Positions 23,111 through 37,688 of a stretch of 64,000 bases of DNA are shown one piece after another (the stretch's first letter is position 1; each line of letters begins with the position of its first letter). The notes under the pieces were generated by a model, which searched no databases, was not told where the DNA came from, and saw nothing but the letters and a program-made list of their open reading frames with translations. The DNA lies in contig VWZW01004710.1 of the NCBI GenBank assembly GCA_013397115.1, positions 82,377-146,376 of the forward strand, written 5' to 3'. The position numbers and the translations under genes were made by a program. Source of the stretch: Edolisoma coerulescens (taxonomy: Eukaryota > Chordata > Aves > Passeriformes > Campephagidae).

Positions 23111-26100
23111 GTTCTGAATATTCAGGATGATTACTATCTCTAGCTATAGTAGATGTTTAGAACAGTTTCTCCAATACTTAACAATATCTAACATGTTTAA
23201 TGTTTAATACCATTTCGAGCTGAATAATGAGACAAATCCTACTTAGTAACAATAAAGTGTCACTGCACATTTATTACCACCATAAATTTAAATTATAAAG
23301 TAACACAGTTTATCTTATAGCTTTACCTTTTAAATGAGAGACTCTTGTAATAATCAATATTTAATTAACTTATAATTACTCACAATAACTGCCTCTTAAA
23401 TATGAGTTAAAAGACTCTTTGAGGAATTTTAAGCATTATTCATTTCTCTGGTTAGGTAATTTTTCTAGTTTACTACCAAAATTTTTCCTTAATCATGCTG
23501 AANGCAGGTGATGAAACATCTTTTTAATTTGCATCTGTATATATTATTATATAGTGTTCTGAAATTTGTTTAGAGTGAATAGAAATAATATATATTTGTA
23601 TATTCCTCAAATAATGAAAAGTATAAATAGAGGTCCTCACCTCATACATTTTTTATTGAGTTCAGTGAGTGCTTACCTAAATGTGACTCTCTGGGGCTGA
23701 TTCATCAGCCTTCTAATGAACAACGTCACTTTAACGGATAAAGTCCCTGCTGAATAAGGGACGCAACTTTGCCAGTCATAAGCTAAAGAGGAAAGTAAAT
23801 CTAAAAGATATGTCTGGAAGACATTCTTGATAGCATAACCATGCTCTGTGAAGGCTGTTTGTCTCAGTCCTTGAGGGATTTGTAACCTAACCAACAGATG
23901 AGATTTGCAGCAGCTCATGGATTTCAGATTATTAAGTCTCAACATCACATAAAACTAAAGCCTTGAAGTTAAGTTTACATGATCTATTTGTAATAAACCT
24001 GCAAATGTTCTGTACGTCCTTATTCTCCTTAATAATCTTCTCCACCTGTGAACCAAACTTCTAGAGGGAGGCTTTCTCTCATTTGTATGTACCAGCAGTA
24101 TTGGATACCCTGCAACATCCTGGTCCCCAAGATTTGAAATTGTGATGTTTGAGTTGGCACAACAGACATTCCAAGGAGCGTTTGTTCAAGGTATTTGCTT
24201 GGATTTAGTGTTTCTGCCTTTGGTTTTTAAGGTAAAATCTCCCCAAAATTTGATGGAATTTGGGATATATCAAGTTTGCAGCCCATCACTGCAATAGAAA
24301 AGGGGGCCTTTTGGGTCATTTCCGCTGAGTTGGAAGCAGGCAAAATCTACAAGGCTCAGCAGAGATTGAGACATAGCTTTATTAAGGCAAGTAAGAAGGA
24401 AAAGGAATGTGCCAAGAAGCTCAGAAGATGTGGTGACGTAAACAGAATTTGAAAACTGACAGATGAGCACATCAGCATACATAACAAAAACTGTTTTCAG
24501 AATGTCAGGAAGATGCTTGGAGAAGATGTTTATGGTGGCATCAGAAACAAGATGAGTTAATCCCCACCTGTATTTCACTGATCTTCCTTAGCCAAGTAGA
24601 GTTACACACGGACACAGACAAAATATCCCTAGTACCACAGATTCATCGCCTGGTAGGAAAAATAATTGACCTTCAAGGGCAAAATAAACAGGTGGCTGTA
24701 GTGGCTTGCACAGGACAGGCGTAAGGATAAGACAGGGTAGATGATTTAAAAATAGTTCAGATAAGTAGAGGAGGCCAATGCAAAACCATCGATGAGAATA
24801 ACATGGTTTGCTTTCTCGATTTTGCAGAGCATCATCCTGGACTTACTTAAAGTTCAGAGATAGGATTTAGGAAGATCATAAAAATAAAATTGCTGTCACT
24901 TACAGGGGAAAAATGATTACAGTTTTTAATGGTGACAGCAGTTAAGCTTCAGTAAACCACAGGAAAAATATTGGAGCAGCTTCTGAAAGAAAATGTGCTT
25001 CATAGCTGGGCTGAGGACAACCTAAATAAATTACAGGTTCAAGCAGTGATGTCACAGCCAGGCACCTAATCCTTAGAAATTATTTCCTAGGATCCCTCTG
25101 ATGAAAATCCTCCAACTATGTGATTGGTAGAAGTGGGTTACCCAAGACTATCTGGGCTACTGTTAAAATCAGTTGTGGGCATTTTTTATGAAGGAAGAAC
25201 CAGATGACTTTTTAGCATCCGATAGTCATGTGAGAGAATTGCTTTGAACAGGTTCATCTGTATTTTATTATGCTGAACAATCAGAACTTCGCAAAAGCAA
25301 AACTTAAATAAATCTCTCCCAAGTTCATAACTAGCCCATGGAGTCAACTGGATTGCCCATGTGGAAACTTGTCCAAAAGCCTTAACACAAGAAATTTCTC
25401 TTCCAAGAGTCACTGACAGTTCAACCTGTGGAATGTAACAGAATCATAGGATTTTGCACATGGATTTTTGAAGACTTCTATTCAATATCTACAGAAAGTC
25501 TTCATAAAACAACAGTATGCACCAGTTCACAGCCGTTCTAAAGAGACACTGATGGAGAAATACAGCAGAAGACTCATTAAGGTGGGGCTGGAGAGAGAAG
25601 GGGAGGAGAAAACTCATGGACATAAAGTAACTAAAATTTAAAGAATGTCATTATCTTCCAGCAGAGAAAATCTAATTAATTCCAAAGCTGTATGTCAACT
25701 ATGAAGTTACAAAATACTTATGACACATAAACATTTTAAACTAAAAGAAACCTAATAATCATTCCTGACACTATTACTCTATGTAATTGTGACAGAAACA
25801 GCACACTTGGCAGCTATGCGTTAATGGAAACACCTGAATGACATTCACAATATATGATTAGCTGAAAAGCATGTTTCCTGCTGGGTCAGAAGAATTTGTT
25901 TTGTTCTTTTTGACACAATATTTAAAATTTGTGAATGCTGAAACATATCCCCAGAATTAACAAAGAGAAAGAATTGTGGAAGAGAAGGGGGAAGGGAAAG
26001 GGCTATTACCCTTTTGCTTTGGAGGGAAAGAGATCGGAGACAGGAGGGAAAAAGCAAAGTAAGGGAAGGGCTGGCTTCTGCCATGTTTATTCTCATACTA

Positions 26101-29100
26101 AATGTATGATAAAGATACATAGTGTGCCCCTTTCCTTGTTAGCAACTCGCACAGAGGTCTATGTGAACTGAAGTTTAAAAATCATTTCACTGCACCTTCC
26201 ATAATATTCTTTAAGTTAATTATGTACAAAACACACACAGCCACATAAAGCAAGCTATCAAAACTTTATAAAGTAAAAAAAATAAAAAGGAAGACACTCA
26301 TGCTTACTTACTTAGAACAAAGACCACAAAAGCCTAAGGGAAATAGAACCTTCAAATGGCTATTTCCCCGTTCCCCCTTCCTCCATCTTTTGCTGTGCTG
26401 CAAAATTTTAATATCTCATCAAGTATATAGCAGCCATAAACTACCATCCCTTTTTATGTAGTTTCAGATGCAAGAAGGAGCACATTCTTTATAATGACCT
26501 AAACCTATCAAATGAAGAAATAACTCTTTGAGATGATGAACTCTGAATTATGAGTGATTATTTCTAAATTCATTACAACTTTGTTTGACATTTTTATTGC
26601 CTTCTTAATTTCTTCCAGCCAAGCCACAGAAGTTATTACTCATTATATAAACAGTGCACCAGTGAGGAAAAAGGGTTTTCTAGGCTTGTACTCTAGCTGT
26701 TTGGCTTCCACACTAAGATGACTGAGGCAGTTCTGAGGATATCCCTGAATCAAAATTCAGCATCAATACCATAAAAGTAAAATGAAGTTTGTCATATATT
26801 TTGAATTCCAGAAACCTAATGCATTTCTCAGACATTAAACAATTAAAATGCATAACAAGATTTTGATGAAGGTATTACTAGCTCCATTTTTACAGATGCA
26901 GGAAAAATGTGAGGAATTGGGTCACACAGTGTTTTGATGCATCAGCAAGATATCAGTCTGTAGCAATGGCAAAGGTAGAGATATTTGACAATGTACACAG
27001 ATTTGTGGGGTTGGTATGAAATGTGGTACATTGTGGGCTGTGCAATTGTGTACAACTGTGTAAATATAAATAATGACTTAGGTGAGAAGCTGAAGGGAAG
27101 AGTGGTGTCTCACCTTGACAGAGGGCACAGTTGCCAGAGCAGACTGATCTCCATGCCTCAGTGGAGTTCTGTTCAGCTCAGTAAAGAGGGCAGAGCATAT
27201 CCATCTTCATTTGCTGCAAGAGAAATCCTACTCTTCTGCTCTGACGTTTGGATCAGGTCCTGAGGTAGATGAAGTCTGAGCCTCACACTTCCCACTTGTC
27301 TACACAGAAAATAATACATTTGACTGGTGGGAAAAGGATGACAGGAGAGAGTGCAGGGGTGTGATAACATTTGTAGAATTGTGCTCAAGTAAGGTCGTGT
27401 ACTTAGAGCTAGGCTTCCAGGCATTTGTCTGTTGGGATCTCTCACATGACTGACTGAATATGTTTTGAGGTTTTTTGGCCTTCCTTTGACAAATCAGGTA
27501 TTGGTCATTCTCTGAGGCAGGATATTCATCACATTTGGCAAATCCTGTGTTTCTCTGAGCTCTCCCTCTGGTAGGCTTTGCAATTAAGAACCTACAAACA
27601 ATTCTCAAACTGAAGCCAAGAAAAAATCAAGAAAACAAGAATACTGAAAGAGACAGGAGACCAGTTTGGCCAAGGAATGCATTACTCTAAATAGAGTCAC
27701 AGTAACTAGCGAAGCTAGTCTAACATAAACAACTAGCATACGCATACTCTTTGGTGAATACCTTTGTTTATTCTGACATATTCAACAAAGAAAGAGCTGA
27801 TTTTTAGATCTCCTGCCTGTTTTCTTGTTAGGTTTTTGGTTTGGTTTCGAAAGGAGAATAATTTTTTGTGCACCAAATAGTTAACAAATATCCATAGCAC
27901 CATCAACTGCAGAAGTTTATCTTTAAGAAACCTTCTGGTTTTTCACTGAGTTGGTGATAGTACCAGCACTGAATAGATTAGTTTGCACTGCTTGTTTCAA
28001 TGGATTTCATATTGCATGGTTAGGTGTCTTCAGGGTCTCTTCACAGGAGAACAGCATCATACCCTTGCAAGAAATTATAGAAAGGGCAGCCTTTGCTACA
28101 CCAGCCATACACTCACTCACCCTCCTTGTTAGGGGCAGAAGGTGCAAGACAAGGTTATCTGAGGAACTGTTTGTGACCCTTCTCAGACTTGTTTTTTTTT
28201 GTTCACATGAAAGCAGTTCCAACAATACCTGAGCTCAGGCACTCTGCCTGGAAAGTTCGAGCATCCGCCAGACAGCCGCACACTGTTACGTGTTTTGCCT
28301 CCTGTGCCAGGATGTGTCTGACAAGAAAGTGGACAGATAAACTTCCTCAAACTCCTTGCCAGTTCCTGATTGCCAGCCATGTATCACTCATCCAGAAACC
28401 CAAGAGGGTGGAAGAAGAGGTGAGAGGCTGTCCAGCAAGAAGGTAAAGTTATGCCTGTGACTAAGGGATGTACCCCTCTGCTCACGAGCAGTATTCAGCA
28501 CCATTACAGTATGTGATGCCCAGCATTGCTCCTAGAAGGTTCTTGTGCACTGAAACTCAGGTTCTGACTTTTGACATGAACTCAGAGAGCTTCAGAGGAC
28601 CAGACAGGAAGCACGAAGTAATTCTACTTTCCGAATCTGTAATTCCTGTCAGAAAAGGCAGACACATGAGGTAATTTTCCTGCTGATTAAATCCACCTTA
28701 CAAAGAATTAGATCCTCTCTGTGCGTCTTGAGTACTTGATTTCACTACTTTTAGTCTGCATACGGCTTTCTTTTACTAATATGTGATCATTGATCAGCCC
28801 ATGAAAGGTCAAGGCTCCACTCTTGAGTGAACTGTTTCTTTAAAGAAACTTAAAGGATCTCAAATATGCTGGGGAAATGATAGACTATAGCAATGCAACA
28901 CCTTCCTGTGTGTGATGCTGCAGCTGATACTCATTTCAATGAACATCAGCACCATGAACCAGTCTCTTCCAGTCCTTCCTGGTTCCTAAGACTGCATCTC
29001 TTCAACAATGTAAACATTTTGCATAGCTATAGGGCCAAGTTTCACCTCATGTGAGCAAAAGAAGTGTCAATAAAATGGCTTGTATTTGTCTTTGAAAATT

Positions 29101-32100
29101 CCATAAACTCTTGTAAAACAGAGGCAGAAATGTATACAACTGTCTAAAGATTGATTTAGAAAAATAAACATTTGGCAGGGATATTTAACTATTTTCTATT
29201 ATTGTTTTAGTTCTTAACTTTGTTTCCTGTACATCCTTAAATAAGAACTTTTTGCATTCAGATTGCATCTTATTCTTTCCCGGGGCACTGTACTTGTGGT
29301 GGGAATTTGCAGTGATTAATATTGTATTATCAGTTTCTTTAATCAAATGCTGTTTTATTTATTCCCTGCTCAGGATGAGATTAACTGCAGTGAAGTAGTG
29401 ACCATAGCTGAACTCCAAGGGTCTTTGAGTCTTTCAGAAAGAGGAAAGAAGTCATTCATAAGGCTGTAAATATCTAGACGTGGAGTATTAAGAAATGTTT
29501 AGGGTCCATTAAATCTCTTTTCAATGACTGGGCACAGATGTGGCTTGAAGTGATACATGCCCACTTGATTAGTTGCCTCCTCAATGCTAAGCAACTGTGG
29601 AAGCCTTTGCATGGTCCTGCCACACAGCTGCAGCCAGGGTTCTGTTTGGCTACCATCTGCTGCAGGACTTGGCTGGGCAAGAGGGCTTGTAAGATCAGGA
29701 GCACCAACAGAGTACTCACAGAGCCTTAAGCCTGTCTTTCAGGGAATTTTTTCAAGATGGTGGGGTACAAACATGCAGCAATTTGATGGTATTATTTCTT
29801 TTGGACAGTTATAGCCATGACCTACTTGCAGAGCACCAAATATTTCCAAGTCCAGTGGTGGCTAACCATTTACAGTTTCCGAATTCTTCTCTATGTAAGC
29901 ATTTTGTAATAGCATTACATAAAATAAAACAGATCTAACACTTCTCAAAGACTTCCTGGTAACATACATCCCACTAAAAAGTTATGGTCTCGTGTTCATA
30001 AAGCATAGAAAATTAACTGAATTTTAAGGTACTGGGAAATAATAAGTTCTGGAAGTATGTGGGTCTAAACCATAAAACCTGTGGAGTCATTTCTCCACAG
30101 CTTTTAATACTTACTGTCATGATGATTATAAAAAATGAGCACAAACCCAGTATTAGTATTTCTAATCTTACAAAATATTAGGAAATAATATCTTTTCTTA
30201 ATTCATTGCCAAATATTAATTAGTCCAAATAAACTAATAAACATTGATTCTATTTCTGTGCTGCAAAAAATATTTGAGAAAGTAATTATTTAAAAACCAC
30301 TGAAGAAGAAATCCTCTATTTTAAAAAATTTTTTCTCATATACTTGCCAATTCACAGGGTTAAATCTTGAAATCTTTGCTGAGATTTCATAAGTAGAGCA
30401 TTTCCAAGATAAAAATTGCTCCAAGACAGGGTGAGTTTAGACATTAAGATTTGGTGCAATAATTGCTCGGTTTCTTCAAGTCTTCCATCCACAAAAATAA
30501 CTCAGCTGTTCTCAGGTTTTTCAGACTGAACAAAGTGTATGTTTTGCCTCTGTCTAGAGGCTGCAGATCTTAATATATCTGAACAAATTGGACACACAGA
30601 AATGTGCACTCTCATCTTTCTATTAATACTTTAATGCAGAAGATTGGAATCATACTACTGAATTTTTGAAAAATTAGAGGGTTTTTTGTTATTTGTCCTT
30701 CATTTAACAAGCACAATATAATTTCTGCAGCATTTTTAGTCTCCGTATTCCAGATGCTTACTATTATACATCACATCAAACAGATCTGTTCTTCTTGCAA
30801 GGGGAAACTCAGTTTGTGGTATGTGAAAATTTCTAAAGCACTGTAAGTAATAAATATAACTTACAGAACACTCAGTTTATTTTGGGAAAAAAATAATCCA
30901 AGGTAAGAGACTGTGGAATAAGACAGGAGTGTAGACAGGAATTTGCAATTTGGTATCTGCCCAAAAGACTGGACAAATTCATCCTAAATTGCATGAAACT
31001 GATGTTCATTTCATTACATTAAACTGATTTCACTCAGGTTTTTAAGCCAAAGACTTGCTCACAATAACTTCCTTGTGGCTAAAATTTAAATAATCACCTC
31101 CTTTTCCTTCCATCTGAGAAAGGACTTGCTTTCTGCAGGAAGCATTCAGCTCTAGAGGTAGTGATTAGGCAGTGCTATTACCCAGGCAGTCCATGGCTGA
31201 AAACAGCATGTATCCGTGCAAAACCAGCAATAAATAACCACATCATTTCACAGAGGAGGGAAGGCTGGTGTTGTCAGATAAGTAACAGAAAGTTTTACCT
31301 TTTGCTTAAATTATTTGAATGAAAAACTCGAAGAAAAAGCAAAGCTGAAAATACGGAATTTTAAGGCACCGTTAGTAAGATATAAATACAAAGCTCATGT
31401 GTACTCATGCACAGCTGCTTGAAGTGCGTAAGAAGAAATCCCACAGATTCTGACAGGATCACAAAATCTAGATGCACAATGATAATTTTGGAAGATAAAC
31501 TATGGTAGCAATGATACAGTTTTTAAAATAGGGAAAAAATTGTCATTAGATCACTATAATAATTTCACATTAACCTGGTAGTCACAGAATGGAAGGCCAT
31601 TCTTTCTGCTGCCATGGTAAAAAACAGACACACAAAAAAATAAAAATAAATAAAGCAAAAAACCAACACCAAAACCCACCCCTAAACACCATTTATCAAA
31701 CATTAAAGTGAAAAATGGACAAAATCCAGACCTTTAATACAAGCTGTCTGCATGTCAATCCTTAAAAAACATTCATTTCACATCCTTGTTTGCAATATGC
31801 GAATAATTTCCTAGAATATTTCAGGTTGTATTTGATGAAGGAGGAGGAAAAATAAAACAGGGCATGGTATTTGAAAAGTGAAAAGAAACTATAAAATTTA
31901 GTGGATGTATTTTGCCTAACTGCATTATATAACACAATGTCTTACAAAGTGAAAATGTATTAAAGCTGGAAGCAGATATACTCTACTTACATTCTACAGA
32001 ACAGCTAAGTCTGTATGATTACCTGTGCAATTTGAAATGCTATTTATTTATTTATCTTTTCCTGATTTTTTTTTTCTCTTTTTTAACTGGTTCAGCTTTA

Positions 32101-34737
32101 CTATGATTTCCTTCCCTTCTGCACATGCTCAACCTTCCCCATTTCCAACCATGTTTTATAGAGAGTACATTAGTACACTCCCTGTCTGCAGTTGCCAGAA
32201 GGCAAATATTTTTTATCCAGAAATAATGAGCTATACCTTTGAAATATAGCATGAAATTTTTTTTTCTTGTGATGCATTTAAAACAGTTTTAATGGCACTT
32301 AATTCTTCTTCTACAGTATCTCAAGTCTAAAGTAGACTGAATTAATTAATTTGAAAAAAATCTAAAATTTCTCAGCAATGCCATCCTGCAGATAAGTTCT
32401 TTTTTTTCCTATATGATATCTTCATTGAACAGCTTGAAAAGTTCTCATTCTATGTAATGGAATCACTTGCATGGATAATATTAATGAAGAATTTTGTTTG
32501 GAAAATCACATTAAGATTGTTTTTTCTATGAGAAGGGTAGACTTCCAAATGCTACGCTTTAAAATTTCGCATTTTGTTATATATAGCTATGAAGATATTT
32601 ACAATGCAAACTGTGATTCTAAGAAAAAAAACGTGCACATATTCTCTGGCTTCAAAAACAAAAGAGGTAAACGTCTGAATATCACTTTTCCACCCACTTT
32701 TTATTTCTTCCTGGAGAAAAGAAAAAAGAAAGGTGGGCCTCCAAGTGAGGCTGAGGGTACATAAATAATCCATGGCTTCTAGAAAATGTTTATCGTTTAT
32801 TGGAATTCAGCTATCTAAGAACAGAAGACTTAGGCACAGATAAGCAGGTAATATAAGAGCCCAATGTCTCATAGGCAGAATACATTGAAGTTTAGGTTTA
32901 AGGATTCCAAGAAAGCCTGTACAGAATTCAGTCTCTATATTAGTTAGGACTGTGAATAGTGTCAGAATATCTGATATCAGGGCCTCACTCATTATCCACG
33001 TACTATATTTAATATCTACCTTAACTTAGCTGATATTAAAGGCTTGCAAGCCCTGCTCAGCTTTGTGCGTCAGACACCTAGCAATTCTCACATACAAGCA
33101 CATAGCAAAGGCAATTACATTTACAGGTCTGGGTCCATAAGCTGTGTGTCACTTTCAGTAAAACTGTCTCTTTTGAAATGTGCTAAGGTAGCGAAGCCTA
33201 ATTCAGGTAGTCAGCAAACTGCCCCATCTGACAGCTAAGGAACATGTCACTGCCAGATATAAACGTGTCCACCATCTTCCCTTCAGACTTGATGCCAGCT
33301 GAACACATAGGTACCAAATGTCTGAAAGAAAAAACCCTGGGACACAAGAACGGGGAGTGGCAGATTGCACATTCTGATTAACACAGAGTCTTGCTCTCTG
33401 TATTGTGGTATTTCAAATACACCGGATCACAAGTGCTCCTCTGTATATGGTATTCACTAGGTATCTAGTGAAAAATAAAAGCATCTGCAACAGGGAAATA
33501 AAATAATTTCTATATTAACTGAGGCAAAAGTCAGGTTATGATTTAAGAATCATCAAGTACATTCTTGGAGCAGCCAAGAGCACAATTACTGCACTCTAGA
33601 CTAAGAAAAGATGTTGTAAACAACTGTTTACCATACTGGAAAATAACCTAGTGATAAACATTGTTTTTAAAAAAAAAAATTCATTGCTGGGGTAAAAACC
33701 AGAGCTCTGAAAGCAACATGTTTAGCAAGAGAATCATGATGAAAAGTGATTGAAACTGGAAAGGATCAGAGCACGTATGAGTGCATCCCACAGTCAAGAT
33801 CAAATGGATACCCCTGCCTCTCTGTTATTCATAGACCTTTTCCTTTTACACCTACCATTACGCAGGATTTGTTGTCAAAGGCTCCTTCCTGAACTAGGGG
33901 ACCTGATTCCAACTCATGCAGAAGTCCCTTATGCTTCACAGTGTTATAAATTAATCTCCCTAGGCCCTCATGGCCCTTGCAGTCTGTTCTCTTCAAGGAT
34001 CCTTTATACTGCCAAACACTTGTTAAGAGGCTTTTGCATAAGAGAGGCATATATGGTTCATCTCATTAACGCATAAATATGCAAATACATTTTCATGCAG
34101 GTGAATGCCAAAACTACAGGTCAACTAGCAAGTAAGTTGTTACCTTTTGCAGTCCCAGGTAGCTCTGGGAGACCTCTCTCAGAAGTGGCATTTGATTGTA
34201 ATGTTAACAATGTGGGCAGGATATCCACTCCTTACAGCTTAGAAACAGACACTGGATTGTCCGTGGGGGTCTGCTCTTTCCTGATTGATTTGACCCCTGA
34301 TCTCCCCACAGGGAAGGAGCTGGCTGCACCATGGCTGCAGATAGGGTTACACATAGAAGTGACGAGTGTGCCCCCAGAAATGGGGTCAGGAATTTGTTCA
34401 GCTAAACTTGACCACTTTTCCAAACACTTTGAGACAAAAGAATCATGAGAAAATCCCATCAACAATGCCAGTAATGACATATTTTTAATTATTCTTCCTT
34501 AGCTACTTGATCATGAGGATGGCAGAAACCCATAAATTTCTCCACAAGATAGCTGCACGTCCATTCCTAATTTTATTTTGGTCTGGAGTCAGGGTGATCT
34601 AAGAGTAACACTTTGTTGCTAAGTCTTTTTTACAGACTTCTGAACCTTTTCATCACTTCATCTAGGCTTTATGAAGTTGTTAACATTACTAACAATGACA
34701 ATAAGCACAACCATGAATATACTCATCATTCCTCTTC
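23111..34737. other. Non-coding, single-copy-looking DNA
   Basis: The largest stretch without any recognised element. Open frames reach 102 codons (24270-24578, minus; 27300-27608, minus) and 117 codons (34095-34448, plus), all without recognisable motifs. A small CpG cluster lies near 28257-28292. An A-rich tract with TAAA/AAAAT words lies at 31618-31690. A single undetermined base is at 23503. I see no RNA gene. Confidence 0.5.
31618..31690. repeat. A-rich low-complexity tract
   Basis: Runs of A interrupted by C, T and G, grading into A/C-rich words. It could be an eroded poly-A tail, but no source sequence is recognisable upstream. Confidence 0.6.
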
Positions 34738-34754
34738 TTTTTTTTTTTTTTTTT
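34738..34754. repeat. Poly-T run (17 T)
   Basis: Uninterrupted T17 preceded by a CT-rich stretch (polypyrimidine, 34724-34754). No AG acceptor or exon follows within a convincing distance. Confidence 0.88.
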
Positions 34755-35733
34755 GGTAAAATCTTTCTTTTTATATATCTAATACATAGGCGTGGTTATT
34801 TTAGGGGTACGAATTCAGAAATAAATTAATGTGTCTGACTGTTAAATATGATTTTTACAGATAAGGCATTTTTATGTTCTGATGCATTGAAGCCTAAATG
34901 TATAAGTGCAATGACAAAAGTCATATATCTTCAGCTGAAGTAAGGACCCGAACCAAAGCACATGATTCTCAAAGGGTTTTGCCACTGTTTTCAGTTGTTG
35001 TTCATTCAATCCATGTTCCCCTGGATTGGATATGGTAAAGAGGAACTAGAGGTAGAATGTCTATATTCTTACAAAAATTTCTGAAGGTAAAATTCCCTCT
35101 GGTGGTATAAAGAGGGTAGGTTGGGAAGCATGCAGGACTGATGACATTCCTGCAGCTCTACCCTGCATACTTTCTCTCAGCTCCCTTCTGTTCCCTGTGG
35201 AGAAGATGCCACATGTATCTTTAATATAACTCCTGGTGCTGTAATAAAACATCCTGTGGGTTAATTTCTCTAATCCTCTAAGCAGGAGGCTTAACAGCTG
35301 GAGCTTATCATGTCCTCCTTTTATGCTGATTCAGTGGTCAGCAGAAAATATGATGATTCCCAGATGTTCACACTTGATAGACTCAACAGGCTTGAGAGGA
35401 ACGCAGGCGAAATCAGTGACAGGTGGGATTTTTTTGGTCTTGTTTGTTTGAGGGTTTGGGTTTATTTTACCATTATAAGGTGCACAGAGGAAAAGGAGGT
35501 CAGATTTTTAAAGGAAATAAATGGTTTTGGAACTTCAAAATAGTTACAGAATCTTTTTTCTCTCATGCTGAGATCCAGAGATAGGGACATGCGTCATTGC
35601 ATAGATTTAGCACATAGTCGCACATGTTTTTTGGGGCATTACACTTTGTTTTTACTTTGGATTGTTAACAAAAAACAAGACACCCTTTCAATAATACCAG
35701 CAATCCAGTATTCTGGTTGCAGCAGGCAATTAT

Positions 35734-35776
35734 ATTCAAAGTTCAATTACATTCAAAGTTAATTTGAAGTTTGAAT
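35734..35776. repeat. Short direct and inverted repeat (ATTCAAAGTT)
   Basis: ATTCAAAGTT occurs at 35734 and again 17 bases later at 35751, followed by a near inverted copy (AAGTTTGAAT, about 35767-35776). Small, possibly slippage-born. Confidence 0.6.
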
Positions 35777-37664
35777 AGTTACATTTTTGCTCTTGTAGAT
35801 TGGCAGCTCGCAAAGGACTGCACACAGAAGATCAATGACAGCCAAATTAATCAGAAGGCAGGGAAAACAAACGGATTGGCTAAATGCAAGAGGTGATGAT
35901 ATAATTGCTCAGTTTTTAATTGGGTCACTAGCTCTTGAAACTTAAAGGACGCAGCCTTTCTGTGGCTAGGAAGGCAAGTTGGACACTTTGTCTGTTCACT
36001 GTTTCTGTGTTGGGTGCACGATTAATTCTTCAAAAGATAATTCAAGGATTTTCTCTTCCAAATAGTTACAGAAGTGTTTTTAGCACAATTTAGAACAGCT
36101 GAAGTGGGAGAGATGCCATGGTAATGTCCTCATCTGATTAGGTGTTTGGCAGGGATATAGAGGACTCTGGCTTGAATCAGGCTTAAGTGAGGACACACAT
36201 CTGAAAAAGCATTCTCATTACAGGAAAAGGTGCTGCTTGGCAGCATATCCTTGCTTTTGAGAGAGCAGGTAGCAGTCATAGCTTCTCAGGCTGGTATCAG
36301 ACATGCACCCCTCTACCTTGTTGATGAATAGCTTTTCAACACAGAATAGATGAGTGAGAGCACAGCAGAGAATCCCAAAGACAAGTTGTGATTTGAAGAT
36401 TTAGTGGAGAAAAAAAAATAGGATAATGAAAATTCATCAAGCCATAATTAATATCCCACATTCAAGAAAAATCTTTAGGTTCTGAGCTGAACTGGAGTCA
36501 GGAGTATATACTGGAGGGGTTTTTTTGCATACAGAGGAATGCCATATTTGCAGTGCTCATCCTACCATAGCCTCTAAGCTACAGGGGTCTCCTCTATCTG
36601 GTGCATCCTCCCTGTCTCTCCTTCACAAAGTATTAGTCACATGACATTTTTGTTGTGGTGAGTCCTTCACAGCAGAGGATGGTGTCACTGTGTGGGTGGA
36701 TGAGTCAAGCTCAGTACATGAGCAGATGATTGTGAGTTCACTCAAAACCTTGACACAGGAAGAGTAAGAAAAACACACTGCCTTACAACAGCATGGTGGC
36801 AATGTTTCATAGAACTGTTTTTTCCGAATTAATCAAGGTACTCAAAGCCCACCTTCTCCACTTGGTTGAAGCATTTTTTGTGCTACTCTCTTTCCCTTCA
36901 GCTCCTTTTTTTTGGAATTATCAAAATTCCCCCTGCATAAGTGAGAAAAGTGAGAGAAACATGCAGCTTAGTCAATGTTTGTGGCTGTCCTGAAAGAACT
37001 CTTTCCTTTTGCCCAAGTAAAATGTTGACTAGCTGGAATAATCCAATTGCTGCCAAGAAGAACAGGTTGAACATTCAGAAAGAAATGCACGATATGTAGG
37101 TGTAGCATGCTAATACGTGATAATAGGAAGGATTGAGAAAATATAAAACTCTTTCATAGCAAGCACTGAAAGTTGTCTTCCAATTGACTGTACAGCAACA
37201 AAAACTGTTTGTAATTTTGCTTTATTTCCAAGATGAAGTAATGTATGTTGAAAAATAAATACACCAACTAGAAGGTCAAGTAATTGCTCTCACTGCAAGT
37301 CTTTTCTTTAGCAGAAAGAGAGCTACATCTGAGTGCCACTTCAAAGTGAATGATCCAATTAACCAACCCAACATAAACTTCTACATCCTCCAGTCAGAGA
37401 AACCTCTGTGACTAAAGACAACTATGTTGTGTGACTAAGACGAAGAGGTAGACTGTACAACAGACAGTGGCCTACCCTAGCCCATCAGAAATGACCTAAC
37501 AATCATTTCATCATGCATGACCTATGCCACTCTCAGGTTCTGGCAGTAGAAGAATCATCCTTTTTTTCTTGCTGTTCTAAAGCATGTGTACCCTCCAGAT
37601 GAGGTTCAAATGACCTAGACTTGCACTTGAGCTTCAAACATTTCCTATTCTATTCTTCTACATC

Positions 37665-37688
37665 TTTTTTGTTTTGTTTTGTTTTGGG
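37665..37688. repeat. (GTTTT)n microsatellite
   Basis: T run followed by three GTTTT units and a GGG. Confidence 0.75.

Noticed and set aside
25438..25450. ACAGAATCATAGG, resembling the reverse complement of a CR1 terminal repeat
   Set aside because: Only 13 bases match and no CR1 sequence follows.
28254..28266. AGTTCGAGCATCC, resembling a tRNA B box
   Set aside because: No A box at the right distance, no cloverleaf, no T-run terminator.
34095..34448. 117-codon plus-strand open frame with balanced composition
   Set aside because: No family match and no supporting splice or transcript signals.
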